Source of the DNA: ZC4RG30 sp964396335
GTDB taxonomy: Bacteria; Pseudomonadota; Gammaproteobacteria; Steroidobacterales; Steroidobacteraceae
Reading direction: 5' to 3'
DNA length: 17,258 nucleotides
Assembly (NCBI GenBank): GCA_964396335.1
Contig: CAYNEX010000050.1
Span: 1-17,258 of the forward strand
The notes beneath the pieces are model-generated. The model did not search any database. It was not told the origin of the DNA and saw only the letters and a list, made by a program, of their open reading frames with translations. A program made the translations under genes and the position numbers. This document shows, piece by piece, positions 6,158 through 14,256 of the stretch; the first letter of the stretch is position 1, and each line of letters begins with the position of its first letter.

Positions 6158-7438
6158 CTACGCGACCACGCGATTGCGGCCACTGTTCTTGGCCGTATAG
6201 AGGCGCGTGTCGGCCTCGCGCAGCAGCGATTCCAGGGTCGAACCGGGTACCCCGCTGGCCAGGCCGAAGCTGAGGGTGACGCCCTTGGCGAGGCCGAGGC
6301 CGCGCCAGTCGTTGCTGGCGATCGCCACCCGCAGACTCTCGCACAGGTGCTGCGCTTCCTGCAGGCCGGTGCCCGGGAAGCAGAACAGGAACTCCTCGCC
6401 GCCGTAGCGCGCCACCAGGTCGGCCGAGCGGCAGCGCTTCTGCAGGATGTCCGATACCCGCCGCAGCACCTCATCGCCGGTGGCGTGCGAGTACTGGTCG
6501 TTGATGTCCTTGAAATGATCGATGTCGGCCAGCGCCACGGTGAGCTGCTGCGGGTGGCGCGCTTCCATCTGCAGCTGCTGCGCCAGCCACGCATCGGCGT
6601 ACCGGCGGTTGAAGAGGCCGGTGAGGTTGTCCTGGGTGGCGAGCCGCTCCAGTTCCAGTGTCTTTTCCAGCAGGCTGCGGGTGCGCTCCTCGACGATGCC
6701 GACCAGCCGGTAGCGCATCACCGCGAACTGCCGCAGCGCCAGCATGCCCAGGCCCAGCACCGCCAGCAGCAGCACGAACACCGGCAGTTCCAGGCGGTTG
6801 TAGACCATCGCCACCACCACCGCGGCGGCGGCCGATCCCAGCTCCAGCGCATAGGGGAACAGCGTGAAGGTGCCGGCGCGGCCCTCGCGCATCAGCAGGC
6901 TCAGGGCCAGCATGCAGGTGTCGTTCAGTACCTGCATCGCCACCACCAGCAACAGCAGCGCGACCACGATTCGCGGCCCATCCAGCGCCATCAGCGGCAC
7001 CGTGCCGCCGATGGTGGTGTAGAGCAGGCCGGCGCCGAGGATCGACAACGCCATCGTGCCGGAGTTCACCAGTGACGCGTTCAGCACATTGCGCAGGCCC
7101 ACGCCCTGCCGCAGGCGATGCAGCGGATAGACCAGCGAGGCAAGGCCATTGATCCATGCTGCTTCCACCGGCCCCAGCACCAGGATGCTGGCCACCTGCG
7201 AGATGCGGTCGAAGGAGTAGTAGTGCTGGCTCGGCCCGCGGTAGCCGACGCTGATGGTGAACAGGCCGTAGACGAAGAAGAACAGGGCGGGCAGCCACTG
7301 GCCGTCCGGCATGGGACCGCCCTGTCTGCGCAGCATCAGGCCGACGACGATGACGGCGAGCACGAACAGGGTGGCGGCGAACAGGCTGCCCGCGCGTGTC
7401 CATGCAGCCGTCTTGGGCGGAGCGGTCTGGTCGGTCAT
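6158..7438 (-). CDS. Membrane-bound diguanylate cyclase (GGDEF domain)
   Basis: Makes the second messenger cyclic di-GMP from two GTP. The N-terminal part (residues 15-240) carries about six to seven hydrophobic helices and is probably the membrane sensor. A helical linker of charged heptads (245-268) leads into the GGDEF domain. Visible GGDEF features: DNLTGLFNRR at 270-279, the metal-binding DIDHFKDIND, and the active-site GGEEF at 346-350. The inhibitory site R337-x-x-D340 lies exactly five residues before GGEEF, so product feedback inhibition is expected. No EAL domain is present. The ATG at 7438 (426 aa) is chosen over the TTG at 7450; neither has a strong ribosome binding site. The gene follows the MFS gene by 34 nt on the same strand and is likely cotranscribed with it. 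What the membrane part senses cannot be read from the sequence. Confidence 0.92.
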   Translation of the reverse strand: MTDQTAPPKTAAWTRAGSLFAATLFVLAVIVVGLMLRRQGGPMPDGQWLPALFFFVYGLFTISVGYRGPSQHYYSFDRISQVASILVLGPVEAAWINGLASLVYPLHRLRQGVGLRNVLNASLVNSGTMALSILGAGLLYTTIGGTVPLMALDGPRIVVALLLLVVAMQVLNDTCMLALSLLMREGRAGTFTLFPYALELGSAAAAVVVAMVYNRLELPVFVLLLAVLGLGMLALRQFAVMRYRLVGIVEERTRSLLEKTLELERLATQDNLTGLFNRRYADAWLAQQLQMEARHPQQLTVALADIDHFKDINDQYSHATGDEVLRRVSDILQKRCRSADLVARYGGEEFLFCFPGTGLQEAQHLCESLRVAIASNDWRGLGLAKGVTLSFGLASGVPGSTLESLLREADTRLYTAKNSGRNRVVA

Positions 7439-7472
7439 GTCCGCAGCCAAGATAGCATGCGGTACGCTCTCT

Positions 7473-8735
7473 TCAGTTGCGCACGGGTCGCGCGAAGCGC
7501 CAGGCCACCAGCAGTCCGATCATCAGCCAGGCGCCGGCCAGCAGCCACGGTGCGCCGGGCAGGTGCAGTGGCGCGCGGTCGCTGATGAACAGGCCGAACG
7601 TGGAGGCGAACATCAGCGGCGCGAAGATGCCGACCAGGCTCACGAGGCTCATCAGCGCGCCCTGCACGCGGCCCTGCGCGTCGGCGCTGACATGCTGGGT
7701 GATCAGCGACTGGGTGGATGGCGTGGCCAGGCCCCACAGCGCGCTGACCGGCAGGGCCAGCAGGAATATCCAGCCGCTGGATGCAAAGCCATAGATGAAG
7801 AAGCCGGTCATGCCGAAGGTGAGGCCGAGCAGCAGCGTGCGCCGTTCACCCAGTGCCGGCACGATGCGGCCCACCAGCAGGCCCTGCACCAGGCCACTGC
7901 ACAACCCGGCCAGCGCCAGCATGCCGCCCACCTGCTGCTCGCTCCAGCCATAGCGGTATTCGGTGAACAGCACCGCCACGCTCGGATAAACATAGTGCGC
8001 CATGTTGGCGATCATCATCACCGCGGCGAGGCCGAACACCTGCGGGAAACGCCGCAGCAGCGCCAGGGATCCGACCGGATTGGCATGCGACCAGTCGAAG
8101 CGCGCGGTGCGCCGTTCCGGCGGCAGCGACTCGGGCAGCACGAACCATCCATACAGGAAATTCAGCAGCGCCAGGCCCGCCGCGAACCAGAACGGCGCGC
8201 GCAGGTTGATGCCGCCGAGGAACCCGCCCAGCATCGGGCCGATGATGAAACCGACGCCGAAGGCGGCGCCGATGATGCCGTACGATTTGGCGCGTTTCTC
8301 CGCCGTGGTCACGTCGGCGATGTAGGCGTTGGCGGTGGTGTAACTGGCCGAGAACAGGCCGGAGAACACACGCGCGATGAGCAGCCACGGCAGCGACTGC
8401 GCCAGCGCCATCAGGATGAAGTCCACGCCCAGCCCGACGCAGGACATCAGGATCACCGGCCGGCGGCCGAAGCGGTCCGACAGCGCGCCCTGGATCGGCG
8501 AGCAGATGAACTGGATGGCGGCGAACAGCGTGCTGAACACGCCCACCCACCAGGCGGCCTCGGTGAAGTCACCGCCGGTGAATTCGCGCACCAGTCCCGG
8601 CAGCACCGGGATGATCACGCCGAAGGCGAGGATGTCGATCAGCACCGTGATGAAGATGAAGACCAGCGCGGCCTTGCGCACGCGCGTCACGGGCGCGGAC
8701 TCGCCGCCCGCGCCGATGCCGTCTTGATTCGACAT
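7473..8735 (-). CDS. MFS efflux transporter, TetA/TCR-like (DHA1)
   Basis: A proton-driven drug or metabolite exporter of the inner membrane with about 12 helices (420 aa). Helix 1, VFIFITVLIDILAFGVIIP, resembles the first helix of tetracycline/H+ antiporters and includes Asp34. The loop 2-3 signature GALSDRFGRRP is at 83-93, and the antiporter motif of helix 5, ending GVGFIIGPMLGG, is at 160-171. The start ATG is preceded by GGAG at 9 nt. It lies 33 nt after the polA stop and 34 nt before the diguanylate cyclase, so the three genes may form one transcript. TetA-like proteins in environmental bacteria are often not tetracycline pumps, so the substrate is left open. Confidence 0.9.
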   Translation of the reverse strand: MSNQDGIGAGGESAPVTRVRKAALVFIFITVLIDILAFGVIIPVLPGLVREFTGGDFTEAAWWVGVFSTLFAAIQFICSPIQGALSDRFGRRPVILMSCVGLGVDFILMALAQSLPWLLIARVFSGLFSASYTTANAYIADVTTAEKRAKSYGIIGAAFGVGFIIGPMLGGFLGGINLRAPFWFAAGLALLNFLYGWFVLPESLPPERRTARFDWSHANPVGSLALLRRFPQVFGLAAVMMIANMAHYVYPSVAVLFTEYRYGWSEQQVGGMLALAGLCSGLVQGLLVGRIVPALGERRTLLLGLTFGMTGFFIYGFASSGWIFLLALPVSALWGLATPSTQSLITQHVSADAQGRVQGALMSLVSLVGIFAPLMFASTFGLFISDRAPLHLPGAPWLLAGAWLMIGLLVAWRFARPVRN

Positions 8736-8768
8736 GAACGCCAGCTCCAGGTCAGAAATGAGTCGGGA

Positions 8769-11603
8769 TCAGTGCGCCTGGTCCCAGTTCGCGCCGACGC
8801 CGATGTCGACCTTCAGCGGCACCTTGAGCGTTTCGGCCGAGGTCATCTGCTCGCGCAGCATCGCCGTGGTGGCATCGACTGCCTCCGCGGCCACCTCGAG
8901 CACCAGCTCGTCGTGCACCTGCATGATAAGCCTGGCCGGCAGTGAGCGCGCGGCGCACTCGCGCTCCACCCGCAGCATCGCCAGCTTGATGATGTCGGCG
9001 GCGGTGCCCTGCATCGGCGCGTTGATCGCGCTTCGCTCCGCGTACTGCTGCAGGTTGCGGTTGCGCGAGCGGATCTCCGGCAGGTAGAGCCGCCGGCCGC
9101 GCACGGTTTCCACATAGCCCTGTTCGCGTGCCTGCTCGCGGGTGCGGTCCATGAAGGCCTTCACGCCGGGGTAACGCTCGAAATAAAGATCGACGTATCG
9201 CTGCGCGCTGCCGCGGTCGATGCCCAGCTGGCGCGCCAGTCCGAAGGCCGACATGCCGTAGATCAGGCCGAAGTTCACCGCCTTGGCCGAGCGGCGCTCC
9301 TCGGAGGTGACCTCTTCGAGCGGTTTGCCCAGCACCTCGGCGGCGGTGGCCTGGTGCACGTCCAGGTCCAGCTGGAAGGCGCGCACCAGCGCCGGGTCAT
9401 CCGACAGGTGCGCCATGATGCGCAGTTCGATCTGCGAGTAGTCGGCCGCGATCAGTACATGGCCCGGTGGTGCGACGAAGGCCTGGCGGATGCGCCGCCC
9501 CTCGGCATTGCGGATCGGGATGTTCTGCAGGTTCGGGTCCTGCGATGACAGGCGCCCGGTGGCCGCCACCGCCTGGTGGTAGCAGGTGTGCACACGACCG
9601 GTGGTCGGGTCGATCTCGCCCGGCAGCTTGTCGGTGTAGGTGGACTTCAGCTTGGCGAGGCTGCGGTAGTCCAGGATCAGCTGCGGCAGCTCGAAGCCGC
9701 TCTGCGCCAGCTCCTCCAGCACGTCTTCGGCGGTGGAGGGCTGGCCGGTGGGCGTCTTGCGCAGCACCGGCAGCTGCAGTTTCTCGAACAGGATCTGCTG
9801 CAGCTGCTTGGGCGAGTCCGGGTTGAACTCGCCGCCGGCCACGGCATGGATCTGCTTCTGCAGCTCGCCGATGCGCGCGCCCAGTTCGGAGCTCTGCTGG
9901 CGCAGCAGCGCGGCATCCAGCAGCACGCCGCGGTGTTCCATCTCCAGCAGCACGCCGGCCAGCGGCTGCTCGATCTCTTCATACAGCGCCTGCAGGCGCG
10001 GCTGCGCCTGCAGTTGCGGCCACAGCGCCTGGTGCAGGCGCATGGTGACATCGGCATCCTCGGCGGCATAGGTGGCGGCGGTTTCCACCGGCACCTGGTC
10101 GAAGCAGATCTGCCTGGCGCCCTTGCCGGCCACGGCCTCGTATTTGATGGTGTCGATGTCGAGGTAGAACTTCGCCAGCGAGTCCATGTCGTGGCGTGTC
10201 GCCACGCTGTTGAGTACATAGGACTCGACCATGGTGTCGTGGACGAAGCCGGCCAGATGGATGCCGTGGTTGCGCAGCACATGCGCGTCGTACTTCAGGT
10301 GGTGGCCGACCTTGCCGCGGCTGGCGTCTTCCAGCCAGGGCTTCAGCTTCGCCAGCGTGGCATCCAGGTCCAGCTGGTCCGGCGCGCCGGCATAACGATG
10401 CGCCAGCGGCAGGTAGGCGGCCTTGCCCGGTTCGACGCAGAACGAGATGCCGACGATGCGCGCCTGCGAATAGTTCAGGCTGGTGGTCTCGGTGTCGAAG
10501 GCGGTCAGCTCGCTGGCCATCAGCAGGTCGATCCAGCGTTGCAGCGATTCCTCGCTGGCGATGGTTTCGTAGCTGCGCGGGATGGCGGCCAGTGCGGCGG
10601 CGGCATCGGTGGCTTCGCTGGAGGGAAGACCGGTGCTGGCCGGTCCGGAGGACGCATCCGCGTTGGCGCCTGCAGGCTTCTTCGCCGCAGTGCCTGTGGA
10701 CTTCGCATCCGCGGCGGCGCGCCCGCCTGCAGCGCCTTCCTCCGCATCCAGCGCCCGCAGCATGCCGCGGAATTCCATCCGCTCGTAGATCTCGCGCAGC
10801 CGTGCCCGGTCCGGTTCGCGCCGCGCATAGAGGTTCTCTTCCGGCGGCAGGTCCACGTCGGTGTGGATGGTGGCCAGCTGCCGCGACAGCGCCAGCGTTT
10901 CAAGGCCGTTGCGCAGGTTCTCGCCCACCTTGCCGCTGATCTCGGTGGCATGCGCGATCAGGTTGTCGAGGTTGCCGTACTGCTTCAGCCACTTCGCGGC
11001 GGTCTTCGGTCCGACCTTGTCGATGCCGGGGATGTTGTCCGAGCTGTCACCCACCAGCGCCAGGTAGTCGATGATCTGCTCCGGCCACACATCGAACTTG
11101 GCCTTCACGCCATCGCGGTCCAGCGCCGTGTTGGTCATGGTGTTGATCAACGTGATGCGCTCGTTGACCAGCTGCGCCATGTCCTTGTCGCCGGTGGAGA
11201 TCAGCACCTTGCGGCCCTCGGCGGCGGCGCGCACCGCCAGCGTGCCGATCACATCGTCGGCCTCGACGCCGGGGATGCGCAGCAGCGGGAAACCCAGCGC
11301 CTGCACCAGTTCCAGCAGCGGCTCGGTCTGCGAGCGCAGGTCGTCGGGCATCGGCGGGCGATGCGACTTGTATTCGGCGAACAGCTCGTCGCGGAAGGTC
11401 TTGCCCGGCGCGTCGAACACCACCACCACGCAGTTGTCCGGCCGCTCGCGCACATAACGCTGCAGCATGTTGACCACACCGAACACCGCGCCGGTGGGCT
11501 CGCCGCGCGAGTTGTTCAGCGGCGGCAGCGCGAAGAAGGCGCGGTACAGGTAGGAGGAACCGTCGACGAGGATCAGGGGCGGCTGCCCGGCGGGAGCATT
11601 CAT
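8769..11603 (-). CDS. polA: DNA polymerase I
   Basis: Repairs and gap-fills DNA and removes Okazaki RNA primers. It is 944 aa (E. coli 928) with all three domains. The 5'-3' exonuclease/flap domain spans about 9-285 (ILVDGSSYLYRAFF, EADDVIGTLA, GDSSDNIPGIDKVGPKTA). The 3'-5' proofreading domain spans about 345-525 with its four acidic residues intact: D370 and E372 in FDTETTS, D439 in KYDAHVL, and D516 in YAAEDADVT. The polymerase domain spans about 535-944: motif A DYSQIELRI (721-729), O helix RRSAKAVNFGLIYG with Phe778, and motif C QVHDEL (895-900, Asp898). Residues 287-340 are an Ala/Gly/Ser-rich linker between the first two domains. The gene sits 20 nt after the LptM-like gene and 33 nt before the MFS gene. 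The ribosome binding site is weak. Confidence 0.98.
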   Translation of the reverse strand: MNAPAGQPPLILVDGSSYLYRAFFALPPLNNSRGEPTGAVFGVVNMLQRYVRERPDNCVVVVFDAPGKTFRDELFAEYKSHRPPMPDDLRSQTEPLLELVQALGFPLLRIPGVEADDVIGTLAVRAAAEGRKVLISTGDKDMAQLVNERITLINTMTNTALDRDGVKAKFDVWPEQIIDYLALVGDSSDNIPGIDKVGPKTAAKWLKQYGNLDNLIAHATEISGKVGENLRNGLETLALSRQLATIHTDVDLPPEENLYARREPDRARLREIYERMEFRGMLRALDAEEGAAGGRAAADAKSTGTAAKKPAGANADASSGPASTGLPSSEATDAAAALAAIPRSYETIASEESLQRWIDLLMASELTAFDTETTSLNYSQARIVGISFCVEPGKAAYLPLAHRYAGAPDQLDLDATLAKLKPWLEDASRGKVGHHLKYDAHVLRNHGIHLAGFVHDTMVESYVLNSVATRHDMDSLAKFYLDIDTIKYEAVAGKGARQICFDQVPVETAATYAAEDADVTMRLHQALWPQLQAQPRLQALYEEIEQPLAGVLLEMEHRGVLLDAALLRQQSSELGARIGELQKQIHAVAGGEFNPDSPKQLQQILFEKLQLPVLRKTPTGQPSTAEDVLEELAQSGFELPQLILDYRSLAKLKSTYTDKLPGEIDPTTGRVHTCYHQAVAATGRLSSQDPNLQNIPIRNAEGRRIRQAFVAPPGHVLIAADYSQIELRIMAHLSDDPALVRAFQLDLDVHQATAAEVLGKPLEEVTSEERRSAKAVNFGLIYGMSAFGLARQLGIDRGSAQRYVDLYFERYPGVKAFMDRTREQAREQGYVETVRGRRLYLPEIRSRNRNLQQYAERSAINAPMQGTAADIIKLAMLRVERECAARSLPARLIMQVHDELVLEVAAEAVDATTAMLREQMTSAETLKVPLKVDIGVGANWDQAH

Positions 11604-11623
11604 TTCCGGTCGTCCCGCAGGGG

Positions 11624-11809
11624 TTACTGGTTGGCGCCGCGGTTGGCGGGGGTGTCTTCGTCTTCGGCGCCAGGCGTGGCGGCCGGGCCGGTCGGCACGG
11701 TGGCGATGGGCTCGCGTTCCGGTTCGGGGATGAACAGGTCACCACGCTGGCCGCAGGCAGCCAGCAGCGCCGCGGCCAGCAGCAGCGACGCGCGGAAGAT
11801 TCGGGTCAT
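11624..11809 (-). CDS. lptM: Small LptM (YifL)-like lipoprotein
   Basis: LptM proteins are short outer-membrane lipoproteins that help the LptDE lipopolysaccharide translocon mature. From the ATG at 11809 the product is 61 aa. It has a lipoprotein signal MTRIFRASLLLAAALLAAC (Cys19), then GQRGDLFIPEPE, matching the family signature C-G-Q-[KR]-G-x-L-[YF]-x-P, and a disordered Pro/Glu/Ala tail. An in-frame ATG at 11827, directly after the TAA of the upstream gene, would add six residues (MTRPCD). The inner start is preferred because AAGG lies 9 nt before it and the signal peptide is then normal. In enterics this gene sits by lysA-dapF; here it precedes polA by 20 nt. Function is inferred from the short motif only. 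Confidence 0.75.
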   Translation of the reverse strand: MTRIFRASLLLAAALLAACGQRGDLFIPEPEREPIATVPTGPAATPGAEDEDTPANRGANQ

Positions 11810-11827
11810 GTCACAAGGCCTTGTCAT

Positions 11828-12244
11828 TTACGGCACCACGCGGCCGTCAGCCAGCGCGCTCCAGCCGCGCACGATGCGGTACGCCGCCCACAATCCCACC
11901 AGCACCGTGGCGCCGACCAGCAGCGGATAACCGACGAAGATCAGCACCAGCGGGCCGAACACGATGTAGGCCAGCGCCATCCAGCCGAAGGCCCACCAGA
12001 AGGTGCGCCGCTGCCAGGAGAAATGCGAGGCCAGCCAGGTGCCGCGCGCCGCCGAGCCGCGCGCGTAATTCATCACCAGCGCGATGATGGACGGCAGGCT
12101 GAACAGGAACTGGCCGACGATCGAGGCAGCCGTCAGGATGCCCATCAGCACGGCGATGGCGTGCAGGCCGTACATCAGGTGCGTGTAGGACACGAGCCGC
12201 GGGTCGGCGGCCACCGTGGTGGTGTCGTAGGGGGAGGGATCCAT
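11828..12244 (-). CDS. DUF4870-like integral membrane protein
   Basis: A 138-aa membrane protein of unknown function. The pattern HLMYGLHAIAVLMG, then a helix, then ALVMNYARG, a soluble turn ASHFSWQRRTFWW, and a long final hydrophobic stretch (about 82-125) resembles the DUF4870/TIC20-like small membrane proteins. Three to four helices are predicted (about 22-42, 45-60, 82-101, 104-125). The start ATG has GGGG about 5 nt upstream. Its stop TAA abuts a possible ATG of the LptM-like gene. It lies 43 nt after the DUF2200 gene, and all point the same way, so cotranscription is likely. No catalytic motif is seen. Confidence 0.75.
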   Translation of the reverse strand: MDPSPYDTTTVAADPRLVSYTHLMYGLHAIAVLMGILTAASIVGQFLFSLPSIIALVMNYARGSAARGTWLASHFSWQRRTFWWAFGWMALAYIVFGPLVLIFVGYPLLVGATVLVGLWAAYRIVRGWSALADGRVVP

Positions 12245-12287
12245 GGGATCCCCAAAGATACTCCAATGGTCCCGGGGAAGGGGCCCT

Positions 12288-12650
12288 TCAGGCCGCCGGC
12301 CGCCGCAGGACCTTCTCCAGCGCCTTGCCGCGGGCCAGTTCGTCCACCAGCTTGTCCAGGTAGCGGATCTTGCGCATCAGCGGGTCTTCGACTTCTTCCA
12401 CGCGCACGCCGCAGACCACGCCCTTGATCAGCGCGGCGTGCGGATTGAACCGCGGCGCCTGGGCGAAGAAGGCCTCCAGGTCGACCTCGCTGTCGATCTG
12501 GCGCTGCAGGCCGGCCTCGTCATAGCCGGTGAGCCAGCGGATCGCCGCGTCCACCTCTTGCTGGCTGCGGTTCCTGCGCCGGGCCTTCTCGACGTACAGC
12601 GGGTAGACCTTCGCGAACTTCATCCGGTAGACGCGCTCGAGGTTCGACAT
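12288..12650 (-). CDS. DUF2200 family protein
   Basis: A 120-aa soluble cytoplasmic protein. It matches the DUF2200 family along its whole length by recognisable segments: RVYRMKFAKVYPLYVEKA near the N-terminus, AIRWLTGYDEAGL (about 36-48), the acidic/aromatic DLEAFFAQAPRFNP (57-70), and LIKGVVCGVRVEEVEDPL (about 74-91) followed by MRKIRYLDKLVDELARGK. The function of the family is not known to me. The start is supported by GGGTG about 7 nt upstream; that site overlaps the stop of the VOC gene, which ends 5 nt before this ATG, so the two are probably coupled. Nothing in it looks truncated. Confidence 0.85.
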   Translation of the reverse strand: MSNLERVYRMKFAKVYPLYVEKARRRNRSQQEVDAAIRWLTGYDEAGLQRQIDSEVDLEAFFAQAPRFNPHAALIKGVVCGVRVEEVEDPLMRKIRYLDKLVDELARGKALEKVLRRPAA

Positions 12651-12655
12651 TTATT

Positions 12656-13187
12656 TCACCCGAAAGGTCGGATGGGTTCGCGGCCATCCCAGTCGACCGA
12701 AGCCTTCCAGTAACGCGTGAACATCTCGTCCATGCCTTCGGTGGCCGGGATCAGTTCCACGAAGCCCGGAGCGTCCTCGCGATCGCCCATGTAATACACC
12801 GTGCCGCCGCTGGGAACCGGCGTGTAGAAGGCCACGTGGTAGCCGCGCTGGTGGTATTCCTGCCGTGCCGCCTCCACATCTTCGAAGGCGATGCCGATGT
12901 GGTGGAAGCCATAACCGCGCTTCTCGATGGTTTCGCGATATACCGACGGGCGCGCATCCTTCGGCTGGATCAATTCGATCATCATGTGGCCGGCGAACGC
13001 CATCGCCAGCATCACATCCGCCTCGGTGGGCTCGCCGCGATAACGCTGCTCCGGCCCGGTGAAGCTGTCGAGCATGAACCACGGGCCGACCTTGCCATCC
13101 TTGATCCACCAGTCGATGGCGGCCCGCATGTCGGGCACCACATAGGCGGTCTGCACGACCTGGCCGGCCTTCTGGCCGAAGCCGAAT
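12656..13187 (-). CDS. VOC/glyoxalase-superfamily protein, N-terminus lost in assembly gap
   Basis: The visible 176 residues contain two vicinal-oxygen-chelate half-domains. The first runs from QTAYVVPDMRAAIDWWIKDGK to MIELIQP, the second from GYGFHHIGIAFEDVEAARQ to APGFVELIPA. The paired His (GFHHIG) and the Glu in each VELI/IELI strand are candidate metal ligands. VOC proteins include glyoxalase I, extradiol dioxygenases, epimerases and resistance proteins; the substrate cannot be read here. Similar proteins start just before the FGFGQKAGQ segment, so only a few residues are probably missing. The gene runs into the N run at 13188 and is partial. It ends 5 nt before the DUF2200 gene. Apparent longer frames crossing the N run are artefacts. 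Confidence 0.85.
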
Positions 13188-13287
13188 NNNNNNNNNNNNN
13201 NNNNNNNNNNNNNNNNNNNNNNNNNNNNNNNNNNNNNNNNNNNNNNNNNNNNNNNNNNNNNNNNNNNNNNNNNNNNNNNNNNNNNNN
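13188..13287. other. Assembly gap of 100 N
   Basis: Exactly 100 undetermined bases, a conventional scaffold-gap size, so the true distance is unknown. The left flank is inside a VOC gene and the right flank inside a DUF1428-type gene, both minus strand. If the latter has a normal length, the true gap is over 300 bp. Confidence 0.97.
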
Positions 13288-13328
13288 CGGTCCTCGGGAA
13301 CCGGCACCACGAATCCCTGAATGTACAT
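13288..13328 (-). CDS. Start of a DUF1428 (YbaA-like) protein, cut by assembly gap
   Basis: Thirteen residues, MYIQGFVVPVPED, are visible before the N run. They resemble the N-terminus of DUF1428 proteins such as E. coli YbaA (about 117 aa), which begin M-x-Y-V-x-G-F-V-V-x-V-P. AGGAG lies 7 nt before the ATG (plus-strand 13334-13338), a strong ribosome binding site supporting a real start. The frame does not continue into the VOC frame beyond the gap, so the two are separate genes. Function unknown; the family is inferred from a short stretch. Confidence 0.6.
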
Positions 13329-13420
13329 GCGCACTCCTTTGCCGGGACAGCAGGGTCCGCCGATCTTACGATGTTGTGGGGAGCGCGCCCAAGCGGCGCC
13401 GGGGCGGTAGGATTGAAGGC

Positions 13421-14251
13421 ATGAAGACCGTTTCCAGCAGCAAGTCCTTCGGCGGCACGCAGGCCGTGCATGTTCATCCATCCAGCACCTGCGGCTGCGA
13501 CATGACCTTCGCGCTGTACCTGCCGCCGCAGGCCGCGCAGGGCAGGGTGCCGCTGCTGTGGTACCTCTCCGGCCTCACCTGCACGCACCAGAACGTGATG
13601 GACAAGGGCGAATACCGCCGCGCCGCCAGCGAACTGGGCGTGGCCATCATCTGCCCGGATACCAGCCCGCGTGGCGCCGACGTGCCGGACGAGAAGGACA
13701 ACTGGCAGTTCGGCCAGGGCGCGGGTTTCTACGTGGACGCCACGCAGGCACCCTACGACCGCCACTACCGCATGCAGAGCTACCTGCTCGACGAACTGCC
13801 GAAGCTGGTGGCGGAGATCGCGCCGGTGGACATGGACCGGCAGGGCATCTTCGGCCATTCGATGGGCGGCCATGGCGCGATCACGCTGGCGCTGAAGAAC
13901 CCCGGCCGCTTCCGCTCGGTGTCGGCGTTCGCGCCGATCGTGCATCCGTCGGCGGCGGACTGGTCGCGTCCGGCCTTCCAGAAGTACCTCGGCCATGACG
14001 AGGCCGCGTGGCGCGCCTATGACGCGGTCAGCCTGATCGAGGATGGCCATCGCCTGCCCGAGCTGCTGGTCGACCAGGGGACCGCCGACCAGTTCCTGCA
14101 GGAGGGCCTGAAGCCCTGGCTGCTGGAGGAAGCCTGCCGCAAGGCCGGCATCGCGCTGACGCTGAACATGCGCGAGGGTTACGACCACTCCTATTTCTTC
14201 ATCTCCACCTTCATGGCCGGGCAGATCGCCTGGCACGCGCAGAGGCTGTGA
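13421..14251 (+). CDS. fghA: S-formylglutathione hydrolase
   Basis: Hydrolyses S-formylglutathione to formate and glutathione, the second step of glutathione-dependent formaldehyde detoxification. It is 276 aa, typical for the esterase-D family. The catalytic triad is visible: Ser147 in GHSMGG (145-150), Asp223 in DQGTADQFL, and His256 in GYDHSYFF. Conserved family segments are LSGLTCTHQN with Cys54, and PDTSPRGADVPDE (79-91). The ATG at 13421 is chosen because the protein then begins as relatives do, and AGGA lies 8 nt upstream; the frame is open further upstream only through the N run and antisense sequence. The usual partner, glutathione-dependent formaldehyde dehydrogenase, is not in the window. 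It is divergent from the DUF1428-type gene with 92 bp between starts. Confidence 0.95.
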   Translation: MKTVSSSKSFGGTQAVHVHPSSTCGCDMTFALYLPPQAAQGRVPLLWYLSGLTCTHQNVMDKGEYRRAASELGVAIICPDTSPRGADVPDEKDNWQFGQGAGFYVDATQAPYDRHYRMQSYLLDELPKLVAEIAPVDMDRQGIFGHSMGGHGAITLALKNPGRFRSVSAFAPIVHPSAADWSRPAFQKYLGHDEAAWRAYDAVSLIEDGHRLPELLVDQGTADQFLQEGLKPWLLEEACRKAGIALTLNMREGYDHSYFFISTFMAGQIAWHAQRL

Positions 14252-14256
14252 TCCGC

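Noticed and set aside
7473..8735. Calling the MFS gene a tetracycline resistance determinant
   Set aside because: Helix 1 and loop signatures are TetA-like, but this subfamily has many unrelated exporters and the gene sits in a chromosomal housekeeping context without mobile elements.
7311..8945. Plus-strand open frame (544 codons) opposite the MFS gene
   Set aside because: Rich in Gln, His, Arg and Glu, with no recognisable domain, and antisense to a clear 12-helix transporter.
9576..11930. Long plus-strand open frame (784 codons) opposite polA
   Set aside because: It is antisense to a perfectly conserved DNA polymerase I gene, is dominated by Gln, His, Arg, Val and Gly, and shows no domain. 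High GC content makes stop codons rare in this frame.
12277..12289. Hairpin GAAGG/CCTTC after the DUF2200 gene
   Set aside because: The stem is only 5 bp and neither strand has a following T-tract, so I do not call it a terminator.
12651..14236. Minus-strand open frames running through the N run
   Set aside because: The run is an assembly gap, and the sequence right of it, beyond the short DUF1428 start, is antisense to fghA. Apparent fusions are chimeric.
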